A stretch of DNA of 64,000 nt from Neopestalotiopsis rosae. Lineage: Eukaryota > Ascomycota > Sordariomycetes > Amphisphaeriales > Sporocadaceae. The stretch is from contig JALGAS010000002.1 of assembly GCA_023078685.1 (NCBI GenBank), positions 2,294,001-2,358,000 on the forward strand, read 5' to 3'. Below the pieces are notes generated by a model, which saw nothing but the letters and a program-made list of their open reading frames with translations, had not been told where the DNA came from and did no database searches. Below, piece after piece: positions 1 to 12,387 of this stretch. The translations under genes and the position numbers were made by a program. How positions within the stretch are numbered: the stretch's first letter is position 1; the number at the start of each line of letters is the position of its first letter.

Positions 1-1047
1 TGGCAATAAATGGCTGGTAGATTGCGAATCCTTCTTCATATGTAGCGAACGGTGTGCCCCAACGCTGTGATGCAGCAGGCATGGAATTCGTTGTCTCGAT
101 TTTGATCAGAAATCGTCTTTGAAAGTCGAGAATTGAGTTGATGTTCAAGAAGATGTGATGAACGATATCGCCCGGGATATCACCTTGTTGCTCAACAGCC
201 TTCTTCAAATCGTGAAGATTTTCCAGATCCTGAACATATTTACGTTCCGTGTCTACCATTTCCTTGATAATATGGTCGCGATATGACATGGAGCCGCCAG
301 CGCCGGTGCCTTCACCAGCAGCAGCCTCCGAGACGGATGCTTGACGAGGTTGTAGCAGTTTACATTGCAGCTGGGCAATGTCAAGGACATTGTTGACTAC
401 TTGGATAACCTTGAAACACGATTAGCTTGATACGTTTCAAATTCCAAAGCTGGCAGTCTTACCTTGACAAATCCAGTGGTGTCAGTACCCATGAGGTCAT
501 TGATCACGAAGCATTCGTCGCTCTTCATACCCAGTTGGTGCAGGCAACCCTCAACAAATCTGAATACGGCGATCTTGGATACCTTTGCGGCACTTCCAGG
601 AACGTTGTCGACGCTGAGAGGACGATCCGGCTCGAGAGTATTAAAGATGGTCAGTAGGGGGTGACCAGTCCGCAACAGTTGCCACACAGCGTCCACAGCA
701 CCTCCTTCCAAAGTCTCTGTAAGTGAATTGAGCTCCTGCTCATACTGGTCGAAACCAGGAACCTGCTGTAATCTTTGCTTCAAGGATGAACATATCTGAA
801 AGAGAGACCTCGAAGCATCGGCTTTTTGATTTATAATATTGGCTGTCGCGACGACGTGTCCTGGATCGGCTACGGTCGTCGCCATGGACGACAACGATGG
901 GTTGGACGCAGAAGCATAGATAGTTGAGCCAGACAACTGGCTTGCTCGGGGACCTGCTATACCTGAAGCACCGGACATGCTGACTTTCCTCTCCGCAGCA
1001 AACACCGGTGCCGTATTCGTCCTGAGAAGCGCTGGAGCATGTGCCAT
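1..1047 (-). CDS. cdc24: Cdc24-type Rho guanine nucleotide exchange factor, 5' part (3' end outside window)
   Basis: Activates Cdc42 by GDP/GTP exchange at sites of polar growth. Two exons are visible: 1047-463 and 409 to beyond position 1. The 53-bp phase-0 intron (462-410) starts gtaag and ends ttcaag. Exon 1 encodes about 195 residues: a Ser/Ala-rich leader, then a calponin-homology-like N-terminal region containing RSLFQICSSLKQRL and DAVWQLLRTGHPLLTIFN, typical of fungal Cdc24/Scd1. Exon 2 enters the DH catalytic domain with YRDHIIKEMVDTERKYVQDL, followed by the helix containing ILDFQRRFLIKIE. The expected PH and PB1 domains lie off the window. The start is the ATG giving MAHAPALL; no better upstream start was seen. 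The call rests on DH and CH order plus remembered family sequence, and the partial nature is certain. Confidence 0.9.
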
Positions 1048-4000
1048 CGCTCTCTCTACCCCATTCGATTCTCTTAAATTTCGGTGGAATGTGGTAGTTT
1101 GCGCCAGATGAACTAGCGAGTCCTCACCGAGTTGAGGAATGTTGTATTCTCGTGGATCGTGGTCTATTATCTCAAGTGAGGGGTTGGAATGCTGTCTATT
1201 TAGATCGAAAGGTTATTGGCGCGAAAGGAATGATAAGTTGGGATAAATTGTGATATTAAGCCGCGATGCGCTGATCTCCTGATCAAGCTGACCGGAACGT
1301 TCGTTGCGTCGGTTGGCGGGTTGGTGAATGGCGTGTTCAGTGGTCGTGATTGTGATGGAGTCGCTATCGTGCCACGAATGTCTCCTTTTTAAGTTGAGTC
1401 GGTATTCCCTTTCGCCTCTGCTCGGTTTGCCTGGCTAGGATTGCGATTTCCAACTTTTTTGCGTAGCCTCTCCAGATCTTTCAGCTTCAAATGACTCGCG
1501 AGATTTCCTGCTTGCTCTAAACTCGTGGGGTTTGGTGAGTCGTAGGGTCTCTGAGCTCGTCTCCCTGGTATGTCCGGATGGATGAGCGTGGGTGAGAGCG
1601 TTGATTGCTTTTCCTGCCGTCTGCCCCTCGGCCCTGTTCTGTTCTGGTCTGGTCTGGGTCGGGCGTGGTCAGACTGACGCGCGAGGATTCAGCAGACAGG
1701 TACAGTCACAGTGTTGGAGCTGAGATCGGAAATCCGTGGGGCTCGCCAGGCTGGAGATTTGTTTTGTAGGCGGGAGGTCAGGCCGATAAGGCGAGGTGAA
1801 ACAATGACCGAGAGCGGCGGTTAGGAGGCCAATCTCGGGTCGACTCCACGAGCGATGGGGCGGAGGAATTGCAGACCGTTAGGACGGTGGTCTCGAAGTG
1901 GGCGGCTGCGTACTACGGGCAATATGAAATTACTACCAGCAGATGGAGCAGGCGATCTCTGGTGGTGCGGCCGAAGATCTGCTCTGGCCTTTTTACAAAG
2001 TGCCTGCTGTTGGGCGGGTTTCGTCTGACCTTCAAGGTGATGTTGTAGGCATGGGACGGAAGGAGGTTGAAGAAGAGGTCGTGAGGCAGGAATACCTTGG
2101 ACCTACATTAGGCCAAGGTGGAAGGTATCTTTGTGTCGCCAATGCCTTTCTGCCGACGGCTGCAGGCCAGAGGGGAGGGCTGCAGTAACAATGAAAAGTC
2201 GTCGGCACTGTGACCCGCCCACTAGAAGGCCCCCCGGGTCTTGCAGCTTTGGGCTGGGTTGGTGGGATATGGATACATTAACATTGTACCAGACTGCTGT
2301 AGTATTCGAGGACAGTCTGGCAAGTCTGGTAGCCAGCACTGCGAGCCACTGCAAAATGTCAAGTACACACCAACTGCCCTTGTACAGAATTCAATAGGGC
2401 ACATGCTTAAAGTGGCCTGCATATGTATAATTCCTGGCAGTTTCAGTGCTGTATGCGATCCGTGAGCAGATATATGCCCAATATCAAATATCGTCTTGAT
2501 CTTTAAACCAACGCCCAACATTGAAGGACAAACATTTATATTCCCTGATATGTCCATATATACTGAAATATGGTATATTTCTTCCGTCCCAGCTCAAAGG
2601 CATATAGCAAAGTAAGACATGAAGAATTTCGACGACGAACATTCAGGGGCGCATCAGTCTTGCATGGTGCCGTGCCACTAGACTACGCAAACTTGCCAGT
2701 GATTGTGGCCAAAAAGTTACCGTCATGACTTTCCATTCAGGCACATGGACGATCAATCCTGCTTATGAATCTAGTCCCGGTCCATTCTGGGTAGACCATG
2801 ACAAAAGCGCACATGTCCATAGCGTCCTTGTTTGTTTGTCGGGACAATGTATGAAAGCTTCACTTGAAGATCATGTCGCCCTGTGTTTGCTATGATATGT
2901 GCGCCCATGGAATACCTTGAGTCCAAGCACCAGTATCCACGTACGGCCCAAGACAGCCATTCGAGGTACCCAGGTACTGTACCCCTCACTAAGCACAGTG
3001 CGCAGTGATGCTCGCTCCTCTCCGCAGATCTGGGTAGGGGGGAAGGGAGCAGGGGGAAAAATCGAGGGACTCTGGAGGGGACATACCCAAAGACGCCTTG
3101 AAAGAGAGAGCAGAGCTCAAGGTATGGGCATTTTTGGGCATTGATGGTTATGGGGTCTGTCCTGTTTCAAATTAGCGGGTGTTGCGCTATGCCTAGGTCG
3201 GCCTACCGCCCGTCACGAGCCGACTACCCAAAAACCTACCATGATCGCCGCCCGCCCCTCGTTGTTGCCGCTCCAAGCTGGAACAGAATGGGGCCCTTTT
3301 GCACATTCCCCGTCGTTGTCGAACCAAATCGTCGCTGTTGGCCCCCGCCAGACCTCAAATAAAGGTGATGAACTGTTGGAGTCCTTGATCATGGCATTGG
3401 ACATGTACAGTGCTCGTGTGATCACAAATAATTTTTGAGTCGGCGGCAATAAATTGTTGTTGTGCGAATGAGCATCCTTTGTTCGATATCTTTGCCAGCA
3501 GCTCATATCTTTTTCATCGTCGCTCCTGCCCATATTCTACACCGCCGGACAGACTTTCGACATTGGGCCATTTATAAGCCGAAAATCCATGGCTAACACT
3601 TCAGCCGACTCCCTAGCAGCCTGGGATCCTCCCGAGACAAAGTGCATTGTGTGCTTAATGCGCTGACGAGATACTTCGTAACACATGATGGCGACTTTGC
3701 CATTCATACGTATGCTGCAAACAGTGCAAGGGAAGCTGCTTGTTGTATCGACCAGGTCATTCATCCATTTCTCCAGCCATTCGCCTGTTGGTCCAGAACT
3801 CAGACGAGGGTAGGGATCGTGCGGACTGGACGGGATACGGACCGAAAGGTGCCCAGTCATTTTCAACATCCACTTCAGGAGCGAATTTCTACGTATGCAC
3901 TGCTTTTCTTGTGCATCTCATCGATGTTGTCGCCGTTGCGCTCAAAGCAGACATGCAGTGGGATGATCCAGATACGAACACAACGCCAGAGGGAGACCTA

Positions 4001-6655
4001 CGGTAGTGCACAGCGCCCTTCGTACCTCACGTTCTGCATTTCAGGTTGTGATCTTTCTTCGCTGGGTAGTATCGTACGTACGTACTCTATACATGCTGCA
4101 TTACCCAGCACTACCGTTGGTATGTACACGTTGTATTCCTGTCTAATTGACCATTTTAGGGCACCAGAGACGTTCGGCGATGCATTACATCGTTCACATA
4201 GGTGCCCGCCACCTATACACACCTCTCGTTACCAGCCGTCTGGTCCTTCTGTGCCGACTACTGTGTACTATGTATGCGCAGTCAAAATCCGGATACATGT
4301 GGTAGCTTTTCAACTAGTACAGAGTAAGCAGCAATTCCATGGGTGCTGCTGGGCGCATGAACGAATGCGCCTGGCCGGTGCGACTAGAAGCATTTAGATC
4401 ACCAAAAGCGTATCGGGCCGCGAAAACTCAAATGAAGATTGATGGAGAGATTGGGTTGAGGTGGGTTCAGTAGCGGGGAGCAGCAGTGGCCCGTCCCAAG
4501 TCTCCCTTTGACCCCGAATCGCCGTCGTGCAACCATAAACTGCCTGTACCTCCCTATTACGCCTCGTACAGCGTGCGAATCCTGCGGAATCCTGCGACTG
4601 CTGGCCTGACCCGTCCAATCCTGTCAACATTATATATATTTTGTTCTCGTCTGCCTGCATCAAAGAGGATGATCGATCGCGTGATGCCATTTTGACACCC
4701 TTTGATCCGTCTTACTCTTCCCTTCGCCAAAGCGTACAACCAATGGTAGGTTCTTCAACAAGTAGGTAATCAGAATCAGGGAGTGGTCCAGTGTTTAGAG
4801 CTTACGCGGTCTCGGAGTTAGGATCGCGCCCACCATGATCTGATGTAATTCTTCACCAAAGCCGTCGGTCTTTTTGAGGACTTCAAATTTGTCAGCCCGA
4901 TGGCAAGGAGCTCCGTAGCCCGGGGTTGTACAACTTTCGAATTGGTAAAGAAGAGAGCCCTTTCTTACAAAGTACACACGAGTACGTGTAATGACATACT
5001 CGGCCACGGCCGCCTTCATCAACTAATCGAGATCGACCTCCCTCCTACAGTTTACAACCAACAAGCATCACTGATTTTGATCTCGTGCGATGACCTTGGA
5101 AATGATGGGGGCTGCCAGCAGCATCTGCTTAAACGCCCGTCGACTTCCACATCGAATAATAGACAGCATTCCAAGCCTAAGAATACCACACGAGGGATGC
5201 CCAATATAGGGTGCGTCAGGCGATCACCTGTGCTTGCCCAATACGATTAGCCTCGTCTTTGGAGTGTGGCAGCCTATTGAAGGAAGGAGTTGCAAAGAAT
5301 GTTCTTCGACTCTTCTCTTGCATCCGTCCGTCGAGGTCAAGCTTTTATCTTGACCAAATCACATCTCGACTTTGCGCGCCCCAATTCACCAGGGGTCGCC
5401 AGGCATCTCGACTCGTCATCTTGAAACGGGCCATCATGCGAGTCAGGACTGGCCGCTGGCACCACCGCGAGACCACCAGACGGGAGACAATAGCCAACCT
5501 ATGTGCTCTACCTACGGACTTGGCCCCGCTGACGAACTACCGTCCACCTCGTGGTGGTACTTGGCATCCAGTCAGCGCAACTTTGGCAGGTCAACTCTTA
5601 TTAAGGCTCTTGAGTACTTTGGAGATCGTCCCCATTTTCGAGTGGAAACACTGTTCTCCTACCAAGTGGTCGTTGGGCTTCTGCATATTTATTTCCTATG
5701 AGTTGTGAGTTTGACCCTGAAATACCTACCGTTCACAGGTGCAAAAATACCCAAAAACTACCCCGCGATCCGTGGGCGGTCGCAGTATGGCCGCATTAGG
5801 CCATGTCGGGACCCCCACGAAGGTGGCCGCCTCGCATAAGCCGATATGTACGCACTTTAGATAACGATTACCAAGGCATAGCAGCCCAATTGGGTGTCCC
5901 TGGATCTTCTGGAAACGTCATGCGTCTTGCAATGTTTTGGTGCTTTGTGTGCATGGCAAGTGTGCGTCTTGGAAACCTTCTGGAAGCGTCACGGTTAGCA
6001 GTTGGTAAGTAAATGCGTTAGCAAGCATGGACAAGGGTATATTCTCATACGCATGTACAAAGAGGCCCGCTCCGTCACCCCTGTCACGGCTGTAATGCTC
6101 CAGGTTTCGTGGGTTTTGGCCTACGCCATGCAGCGAACATGTGATACAAGGTCTTACGCGGAGTATTTCTCAGCTTTCACGATATGCTTCCAAATTATCG
6201 GCCACAAGAAAGGCCCTGCGATTTGATTATGAATTGTTTGTTGAGGCGATTCATACAGTTGCTACACGCCTTGATGTACAAAGCTTTTGTTTCCTTGATT
6301 GCTCAAACATTAACCATGGGCGCAGTTGCAAGATACATAGTGAATGCATCTCGAGGGCAAGCATACATATCTAATAGGCCTCCAGCTAATGGAATAATGA
6401 AAAAGGAAATGCGGGATCTTAACGAAATATTAAATTTGCTACTTGTGAGCATGATAGACCTTGCTACTTAGTACATCCAAATATATTTACAACCATTTTT
6501 CAGTGCTCAGCACAGCTAGAGTCATGGAATAGAGCGGTTCATAGCGAGATGAATGGATCTATGACACCACTCGACATGATGAATGAGGCGCAGTTATAGT
6601 GAGAGAATTGGGTGTAAATGATCCCATCGATCGGCAGTTGTAAATTAGATCCAGT
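1048..6655. other. 5.6-kb spacer without a supportable gene
   Basis: The proximal part, 1048 to about 1900, is presumably the promoter and 5' leader of cdc24. Beyond that there are only scattered open frames without domain-like composition. The longest is on + at 3642-4397. It has many Cys, His and Ser residues in no recognisable order and overlaps equally open frames on the other strand, so I treat it as chance. Two adjacent minus-strand frames at 3213-3533 and 3537-3869 are in phase and separated by one stop, but show no motif I can name. Around 5925-5997 a short degenerate duplication is visible (ctggaaacgtcatgcgtctt against ctggaagcgtcacgg). Confidence 0.5.
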
Positions 6656-8640
6656 TCACAAAGTCACGTAGCTAGACGTGATAAATCTTCGCCCGAGCGA
6701 TACGAACGGATAATGACTATCATCTAATCCTCTCATGTCATCTAGCATAGATACCCAGTTCACAAAGGTTCCGGGACTGTACTTGCGACTTTCTACGGCA
6801 CAACGGAGTGATGATACTTGTGGATCTGGTTGCTGATCACGATCTGGTAAAGATGGAGCTTTTGCGCATCTCTGTTCGTAGTATTTGAAGAACATGAGAA
6901 GTGCTCCCCTTCCGCGACCAAGTTGTTTCCACTAGAGAGTCAGATGATCTTCATATCGAGACCGATGCAGCAATGGGGGTGAGGCACTTCCATTTCGCTC
7001 ATCAATCCATGTCCACGAAGCATGGAAGTTCTCCTGATATATTGCAACTGCGATGTCGTCGGTTGTGATTGTGTGTCCTCATCCATTGCCCAGACATGAC
7101 AATAAATTGAAAATATGCGCTGGGCACCTTCAGTATCAAGTAGATGGGCCCAAACAACTCGTTATCTATGACTTCCATCGGTGTTTGTAGAACAAAGATT
7201 ATGTCACTGCCATACTAGAGTCATGGTCGTCTATATTCACTGAATGGTACTATACTGGGAAACTTCAGAGATTCTGGGTTTGTCTGTAGTCATGAGTACT
7301 TTTCGATGCATCAGTTGGTGGCTGTGAAACTCCATCAACCGACGGTTGGCAATTAACCCCGTGTATAAGAAATACCCACTGGAGACCTCGACATTAGAGG
7401 ATGGAGAGGCAAATCGCTTCGGTTGAATTCAAAAGAAACCGGAACGGGATAAGGTATGCTGAATCTCTGAGAGTCTTTGATGATAAGTTAGACCGGTGTC
7501 ATATGCAAATAGTCATATTGTTGCTTTCAGACATGATAGGACCGTGCTTCTATCTTTTAGCACTGGCGCGTAAACGATGGTGGCATTCCTCGCTGGCTCA
7601 TCCAGACGTCTTAAGATGTATCAGATGTTTTTGTTCTATGTCTTACAAACAGCAATATGCATCGTGATTGCGTCGGACAAATCGGTCCGGCAACAAAGAA
7701 ACGACAGTCTCTATCAGCGAAACAGTCACTGATTCGCTTCAAAGCTATTTGCTCTTATTCAACATACAGCAGAGGGAACTCCCATGGACTTGAGCACTGG
7801 GTCTCACTGTATGCGTACATGTAACAATTCGCTGGTTTGAGGTTCTAGCTAAACTTGTGATGGTCAAAATAAATTCGCATTTCGATACTTACTGAGCAGC
7901 ACCAGTAAGAGGACATATGCATCACGTGCTACGCGAGGATTGTGATCATCATACAACCAAATAATATCCTACCAACGATAGGCAGTTTAGACATGTCAAT
8001 TGCGCTTGATTCAGCGGTCTTGTTCTCCAAGTGGCTTAGCATGTGAGACAAACGTCAAAGTGTATTTAGTAAGTCCAAAAATAGATGATTTGTGCTGGAA
8101 ACCCAATTTGAACAAAAGCGTCCGTGGATTGGAAACATCGGTGATGGAGATCATCAAGATGTGTCGGATTGATAGATAGTAGCAAAAATAATACAGTTAC
8201 TCACACTCAAACCAATTAATTCTTGTCGACATTATAATCATGTACACAAGAATCAACAAACTTTGATTGTGGTGGATTCCCAAATAGTTCCTAAGCTCTT
8301 GTCGTTGCCTACGATTCTTCTCAAAGTTTTCATCGTTTGATTGTCCCACTGCCTCGGCCTCTTTCTCTCTCTGATCCCATACAATGTCGTTTGCAACCAC
8401 CAAACGTGACTCCTCATCCGTGGGTTAAACCCGAAACCAAAAAGACTGATAAGAGTCATGAATATGCTCTTGAGTGTACCGATCAAAGTTATTCAACGGG
8501 CCAGCGTGAGTTCTACCCAGTCAGTGGTTAAAATTGCTTGTCGAATAGCACGGCGTAGAAGCACAAATGCCGTGGCTGCTTGCGAGTATGAGAAATCCAT
8601 TGGCCAGGAGATAAACTTAGAATAACCATAAAAAATGCTT
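6656..8640 (-). pseudogene. Decayed protein-coding gene of unrecognised family
   Basis: Successive protein-like stretches lie in order on the minus strand but in changing frames. The 3' part is the clearest. A frame from about 7072 to 6656 reads through helix-like sequence (DDIAVAIYQENFHASWTWID, then MFFKYYEQRCAKAPSLPDRD, then YSPGTFVNWVSMLDDMRGLD) to a terminal stop. It is broken once, by TAG at 6934-6932. Upstream are blocks around 7428-7240 (LMEFHSHQLMHRKVLMTTDK), 7239-7200 (NIDDHDSSMAVT), about 7199-7145 (FVLQTPMEVIDNELFGPI) and 7150-7083 (LDTEGAQRIFSIYCHVWAMD). Each is one nucleotide out of register with the one before. Weaker blocks lie near 7620-7516 and 8640-8260. No small introns explain the steps, because the junctions are only a few bases wide. 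I do not recognise the family. The blocks are direct reading; that they form one former gene is inference. Confidence 0.5.
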
Positions 8641-9294
8641 GTGGACGGCAGACGGTAGTCGCTAGGTTCCACTTTTTGGGTGGAGGAGTGAGTGCGACAA
8701 GGGTGTTTGGCTTGTCTGGGTGGAACTACCCGTCGTTGATGGTGACAATCGAGACAATTTTGGCCTGCGCTTGGTGCAAATCTCACCCCACCCAAGACGC
8801 CTTAGCGCTGCCCAGCGACCAGCGACCTTGACCGACGCGCTTTGGCGGTTCCAGCCTCTAACCTGTTTTCGGGAGACTTCTGCCTTGATCACTATTGACG
8901 ACGTTGTGACAACATCCTTTTGGAGAGCAAGCAGGACCAGACTGCTGCTGCTGCAATCACGAGAATTGGTAGGTGATCAAACATTGTACCTCCCTCCCGC
9001 ATGAGAGAACTGTACTAATTTTTTTCCAAGGTAGTTACCCTCCTGCCTGGATCGCCGAGAGAAAGAACCCAGCAACGCAGCCAATCGGGAACACAGCAAC
9101 CACCGCCCACTTTAGGCTTTGAGCCCGACTCCGGGTCTCCAACAGCTCCGTTCATTCAGCTCCATTTACATACAGACGAGGGAGAGCCACCGACGCGGGT
9201 CCGAAGCAAGGCTGCGCCGCCACTGCGCTCGATTGCGCAAGCTTGCTCTTGTCCCCTTTGCCCCCGGACACACGTTTGCAGTGTTACCGAACTT
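8641..9294 (+). promoter_or_regulatory. Upstream region of the FWD-1-like gene
   Basis: This spacer lies before the F-box/WD40 start. No TATA box is evident. Open frames on both strands overlap one another and end before the ATG at 9295. It probably carries the promoter and 5' leader. No specific factor site could be assigned. Confidence 0.35.
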
Positions 9295-12200
9295 ATGGAG
9301 TCGTTTCCGTCAACGGAACAGCCCGACGAGGGTTACAGCGAACACCCCCTATCATCGTCGTTGGAGAATGCCTTTGGCCCAATTGCTGCTTCCCACGATT
9401 CCGCCAGCTTTGTGTCATGGTTAACGCCCCGAATCTCGAGCTTAACAATTGCCCAGAAGAAACAACTAGCCATGACGCTCCTAAGTGAACTACCGACCAC
9501 GATCATACAAGACATCGTCGTCGAGCAGCTGAACCCCCGCCTCTACATCGACTTTGTTCATCAGCTGCCCGCCGAGATCTGCCTTAAAGTGTTTGGATAC
9601 CTCGACCCCGTATCTCTCATAAACGTTGCCGTCTGTTGTCGATCATGGAACAATTTGGCTCTCGACCACAAGCTATGGGAGCGCCTGTATCTTCTCGAGG
9701 GATGGAAGGCCATATCCAAAGAAATCATATTGGCTGAAAGCCGGGTGAATTCTCGTGAGGCAAGACACTCTGGCATGATTCAACCTCAACGGCTGCGGTC
9801 ATCCGAATATGGGCATGTTCATAAGAAGAGAGCCATTTCGGATCCGGCCCATGAAGAAGCACAGCAGGATGCTATGGACATCGACAATGATGATGATGAA
9901 GATACAGAAGTGGCAGGCTTTGGCGCAAGCTTGTTTGGTGGGGCCATGCAGCCTTCAGGCAGTGCATCTTCCTCCAAGACGACTGGTAGTGTCGTGCAGC
10001 ACCTGGGACATCTCATGATGGAATCGCCCAGTCCCATGCCTGTCGACCGAAAAGGCAAGGGTAAAGCAACGCAGATTTACGAGAGCCCTGTGCCTTCAAT
10101 AGTGCAGCCCGATCTCGCCCAATCCTCGCTTTGGGTCTACGACTCTCTGAACGATCGATATCGACTCAACTGGCATTATCTATACACAATGCGCCGACGC
10201 CTCGAGTATAACTGGGAGGCTGGAAAATACACCAACTTTCAGCTCCCGCACCCAGACTACCCCCTTGAAGGCCACAAAGAATGCGTCTACTCACTACAAT
10301 ACGATCCGGACTGGGTTGTCAGCGGTAGCCGTGACAAGACCATTCGAATCTGGAACCTTCAAACTCGCCGCCTAGCACGGAAGCCCCTCATAGGCCACCG
10401 CGGTTCTGTTCTTTGCCTTCAATTCGATGCCGACCCGGAGGAAGACCTGATAGTTTCAGGCAGCAGCGACTCTGATGTCATCATCTGGAAATTCTCCACG
10501 GGTGAAAAACTACAAGTTCTTGACTCTGCACACAGCGAGTCTGTCCTAAACGTCAAATTTGATAAGCGTATCTTGGTAACCTGCTCTAAGGATAAGAGTA
10601 TTAAAATCTTTAACCGACGACCTTTGAGGGCCGGTGAGGTGGGCTACGGAAATATCGAAGAGCTTGTCGGACCCGTACCCATCAACCTAAAGAACTATGG
10701 GTATGATGAGACTCTCCTAGGTCAGCTACCGATCAAGCCTGCCTGGACACAAATTGGCTGTCTGGAAGGTCATGGGGCTGCCGTGAATGCCGTTCAAATA
10801 CACAACGACGAGATCGTGTCAGCCAGCGGAGACAGACATATCAAGGTCTGGGACTGGCCCCAGCAGATTTGTCGTCGAACATTCTTAGGCCATCACAAAG
10901 GTATAGCTTGTGTTCAATACGACGGACGCCGCATCATCAGTGGAAGTAGCGACAATGAGGTCAAGGTTTTTGACCGAGAAACTGGTCTCGAAGTCGCAAC
11001 CCTGCGCGGCCATGTCAGTCTCGTGCGCACCGTGCAGGCCGGCTTTGGTGACTTGCCTTACAGTGTGGACGAGGATCGCAAAGTTGCCAAGGCTATCGAC
11101 GATGAGTATTTTGCAGCCATTCGCAACGGCGATCTTGATGACTCCCAGCGGAGTCGAGGAAAAGCTCCTAATGCTGGCGGCCGAAGACCCGAGGACATCA
11201 CAGCATATGGTGCCAAGCTGCCCCCCGGTGGCGGAGGTGGGCCATATGGACGCATTGTATCTGGTTCATACGATCAAACAGTCATGATCTGGCGCCGTAA
11301 CAAGGAGGGAAAATGGAAGAATGTCCACACCCTCCAGCAGGCCGAAGCTGCCGTAAATGCTTACCGACAAGCGCAGCGCCCGTCGGCCATTTCAACAACT
11401 TTTGGCCAGATACCATCGCCTAGTCGATCACCGGTTCCCAGCGGAAGTGGCTCGACTTTGCCCTCACTTCACCACAATGCACGCCCTCTTGCAAGACACC
11501 CGCCGCCTCCTGCTCCCCCAGCCAGCGCCCCTCCTACAATGCAAAATGGTGCAAGCATGAGACACGGCGAGCGTCTAATCCAAGCCACTGCGGTTCCCCA
11601 GACGACAGCGACTTATACACGGATGATTGAGGAGACTGTGGCAGAAGGCCCAGCTGCTCTTCAACAAGCGTTGTCCACGCACACCACTATGCTGGCGTAC
11701 AACTCTCACATTCAAGCAGCAATTGACAGAGTGCCTGACATGGCAGCTCGAGCAGAACTAAGACTAGCTGTTTCTGTTGCCATTCAGCAGGCACAAATGC
11801 AGCAAAGCCGGACGCAAAACACCGCCCAGCAGGCCATGGCAGCTCCACTGACAGAGCGGTCTTCCTCGCAAGGACAAGCGGCACCCTCACAACTGGCACA
11901 GCAAGCTGCCACCTACCCGCGACCTTCGAGACAACCATCTCGTCCAGCCAATGCTTCATTGTCACGAAACCACTCAGGTCGGCAGATGCTTCCAAGTGCA
12001 GCACATCACTTGGAATCGACTGATTCAGCATCGTCATCAGCCGCTGCAAGCCCTGCGACAACGGCCGTACCTCGAACCTCAGCTCAGGTATCGGCGGGAC
12101 CGCCAGCAATCGCTGCGGCTCACCCTGAGCTTGCTCAACAGTTGCAGCAAGCACAGGCACAAGCACCGCTAGTGGTGGGGGCACCGCCTCCAGCCGCTGG

Positions 12201-12387
12201 GCCTCTGCTCTTGCACCATCCACATATTCCTCAGAATGACCAGCAAGCTCCGAGAGTGTTCAAGTTGCAATTTGATGCCCACAAGATCATCTGTTGTAGT
12301 CAGACATCGACAATCGTGGGCTGGGATTTCTGCAATGGTGATAGTGAGCTCGAGGCTGTAGCTCGTTTCTTTGCTACCATCGAGTAA
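9295..12387 (+). CDS. fwd-1: F-box/WD40 substrate receptor of an SCF ubiquitin ligase, FWD-1/Slimb-like
   Basis: Intronless, 1,030 residues. The F-box is at about residues 88-130 (LPAEICLKVFGYLDPVSLI) and would bind Skp1. The WD40 propeller begins at about residue 322. Blades end in VSGSRDKTIRIWN, VSGSSDSDVIIWK, VTCSKDKSIKIFN, VSASGDRHIKVWD, ISGSSDNEVKVFD and VSGSYDQTVMIWR. A seventh blade (IICCSQTSTIVGWDF) comes only at residues 985-1015, after a roughly 290-residue Gln/Ala/Pro/Ser-rich insertion. An acidic stretch follows the F-box (DIDNDDDEDTE, about residues 195-205). Family knowledge: Neurospora FWD-1 has F-box plus WD40 organisation and targets the phosphorylated clock protein FRQ. The exact orthology is inferred from architecture and length, and a Met30/SconB or Pop1-like assignment is the alternative. 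The F-box/WD40 identity is secure. Confidence 0.88.
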   Translation: MESFPSTEQPDEGYSEHPLSSSLENAFGPIAASHDSASFVSWLTPRISSLTIAQKKQLAMTLLSELPTTIIQDIVVEQLNPRLYIDFVHQLPAEICLKVFGYLDPVSLINVAVCCRSWNNLALDHKLWERLYLLEGWKAISKEIILAESRVNSREARHSGMIQPQRLRSSEYGHVHKKRAISDPAHEEAQQDAMDIDNDDDEDTEVAGFGASLFGGAMQPSGSASSSKTTGSVVQHLGHLMMESPSPMPVDRKGKGKATQIYESPVPSIVQPDLAQSSLWVYDSLNDRYRLNWHYLYTMRRRLEYNWEAGKYTNFQLPHPDYPLEGHKECVYSLQYDPDWVVSGSRDKTIRIWNLQTRRLARKPLIGHRGSVLCLQFDADPEEDLIVSGSSDSDVIIWKFSTGEKLQVLDSAHSESVLNVKFDKRILVTCSKDKSIKIFNRRPLRAGEVGYGNIEELVGPVPINLKNYGYDETLLGQLPIKPAWTQIGCLEGHGAAVNAVQIHNDEIVSASGDRHIKVWDWPQQICRRTFLGHHKGIACVQYDGRRIISGSSDNEVKVFDRETGLEVATLRGHVSLVRTVQAGFGDLPYSVDEDRKVAKAIDDEYFAAIRNGDLDDSQRSRGKAPNAGGRRPEDITAYGAKLPPGGGGGPYGRIVSGSYDQTVMIWRRNKEGKWKNVHTLQQAEAAVNAYRQAQRPSAISTTFGQIPSPSRSPVPSGSGSTLPSLHHNARPLARHPPPPAPPASAPPTMQNGASMRHGERLIQATAVPQTTATYTRMIEETVAEGPAALQQALSTHTTMLAYNSHIQAAIDRVPDMAARAELRLAVSVAIQQAQMQQSRTQNTAQQAMAAPLTERSSSQGQAAPSQLAQQAATYPRPSRQPSRPANASLSRNHSGRQMLPSAAHHLESTDSASSSAAASPATTAVPRTSAQVSAGPPAIAAAHPELAQQLQQAQAQAPLVVGAPPPAAGPLLLHHPHIPQNDQQAPRVFKLQFDAHKIICCSQTSTIVGWDFCNGDSELEAVARFFATIE

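Noticed and set aside
3213..3869. Two adjacent in-phase minus-strand frames separated by one stop, resembling an interrupted gene
   Set aside because: No recognisable motif, and opposed plus-strand frames are just as open. Kept out of the list, though a protein search could revive it.
3642..4397. 251-codon open frame on the plus strand
   Set aside because: No motif, composition rich in Cys/His/Ser without order, overlapped by equally open frames on the other strand. Probably chance.
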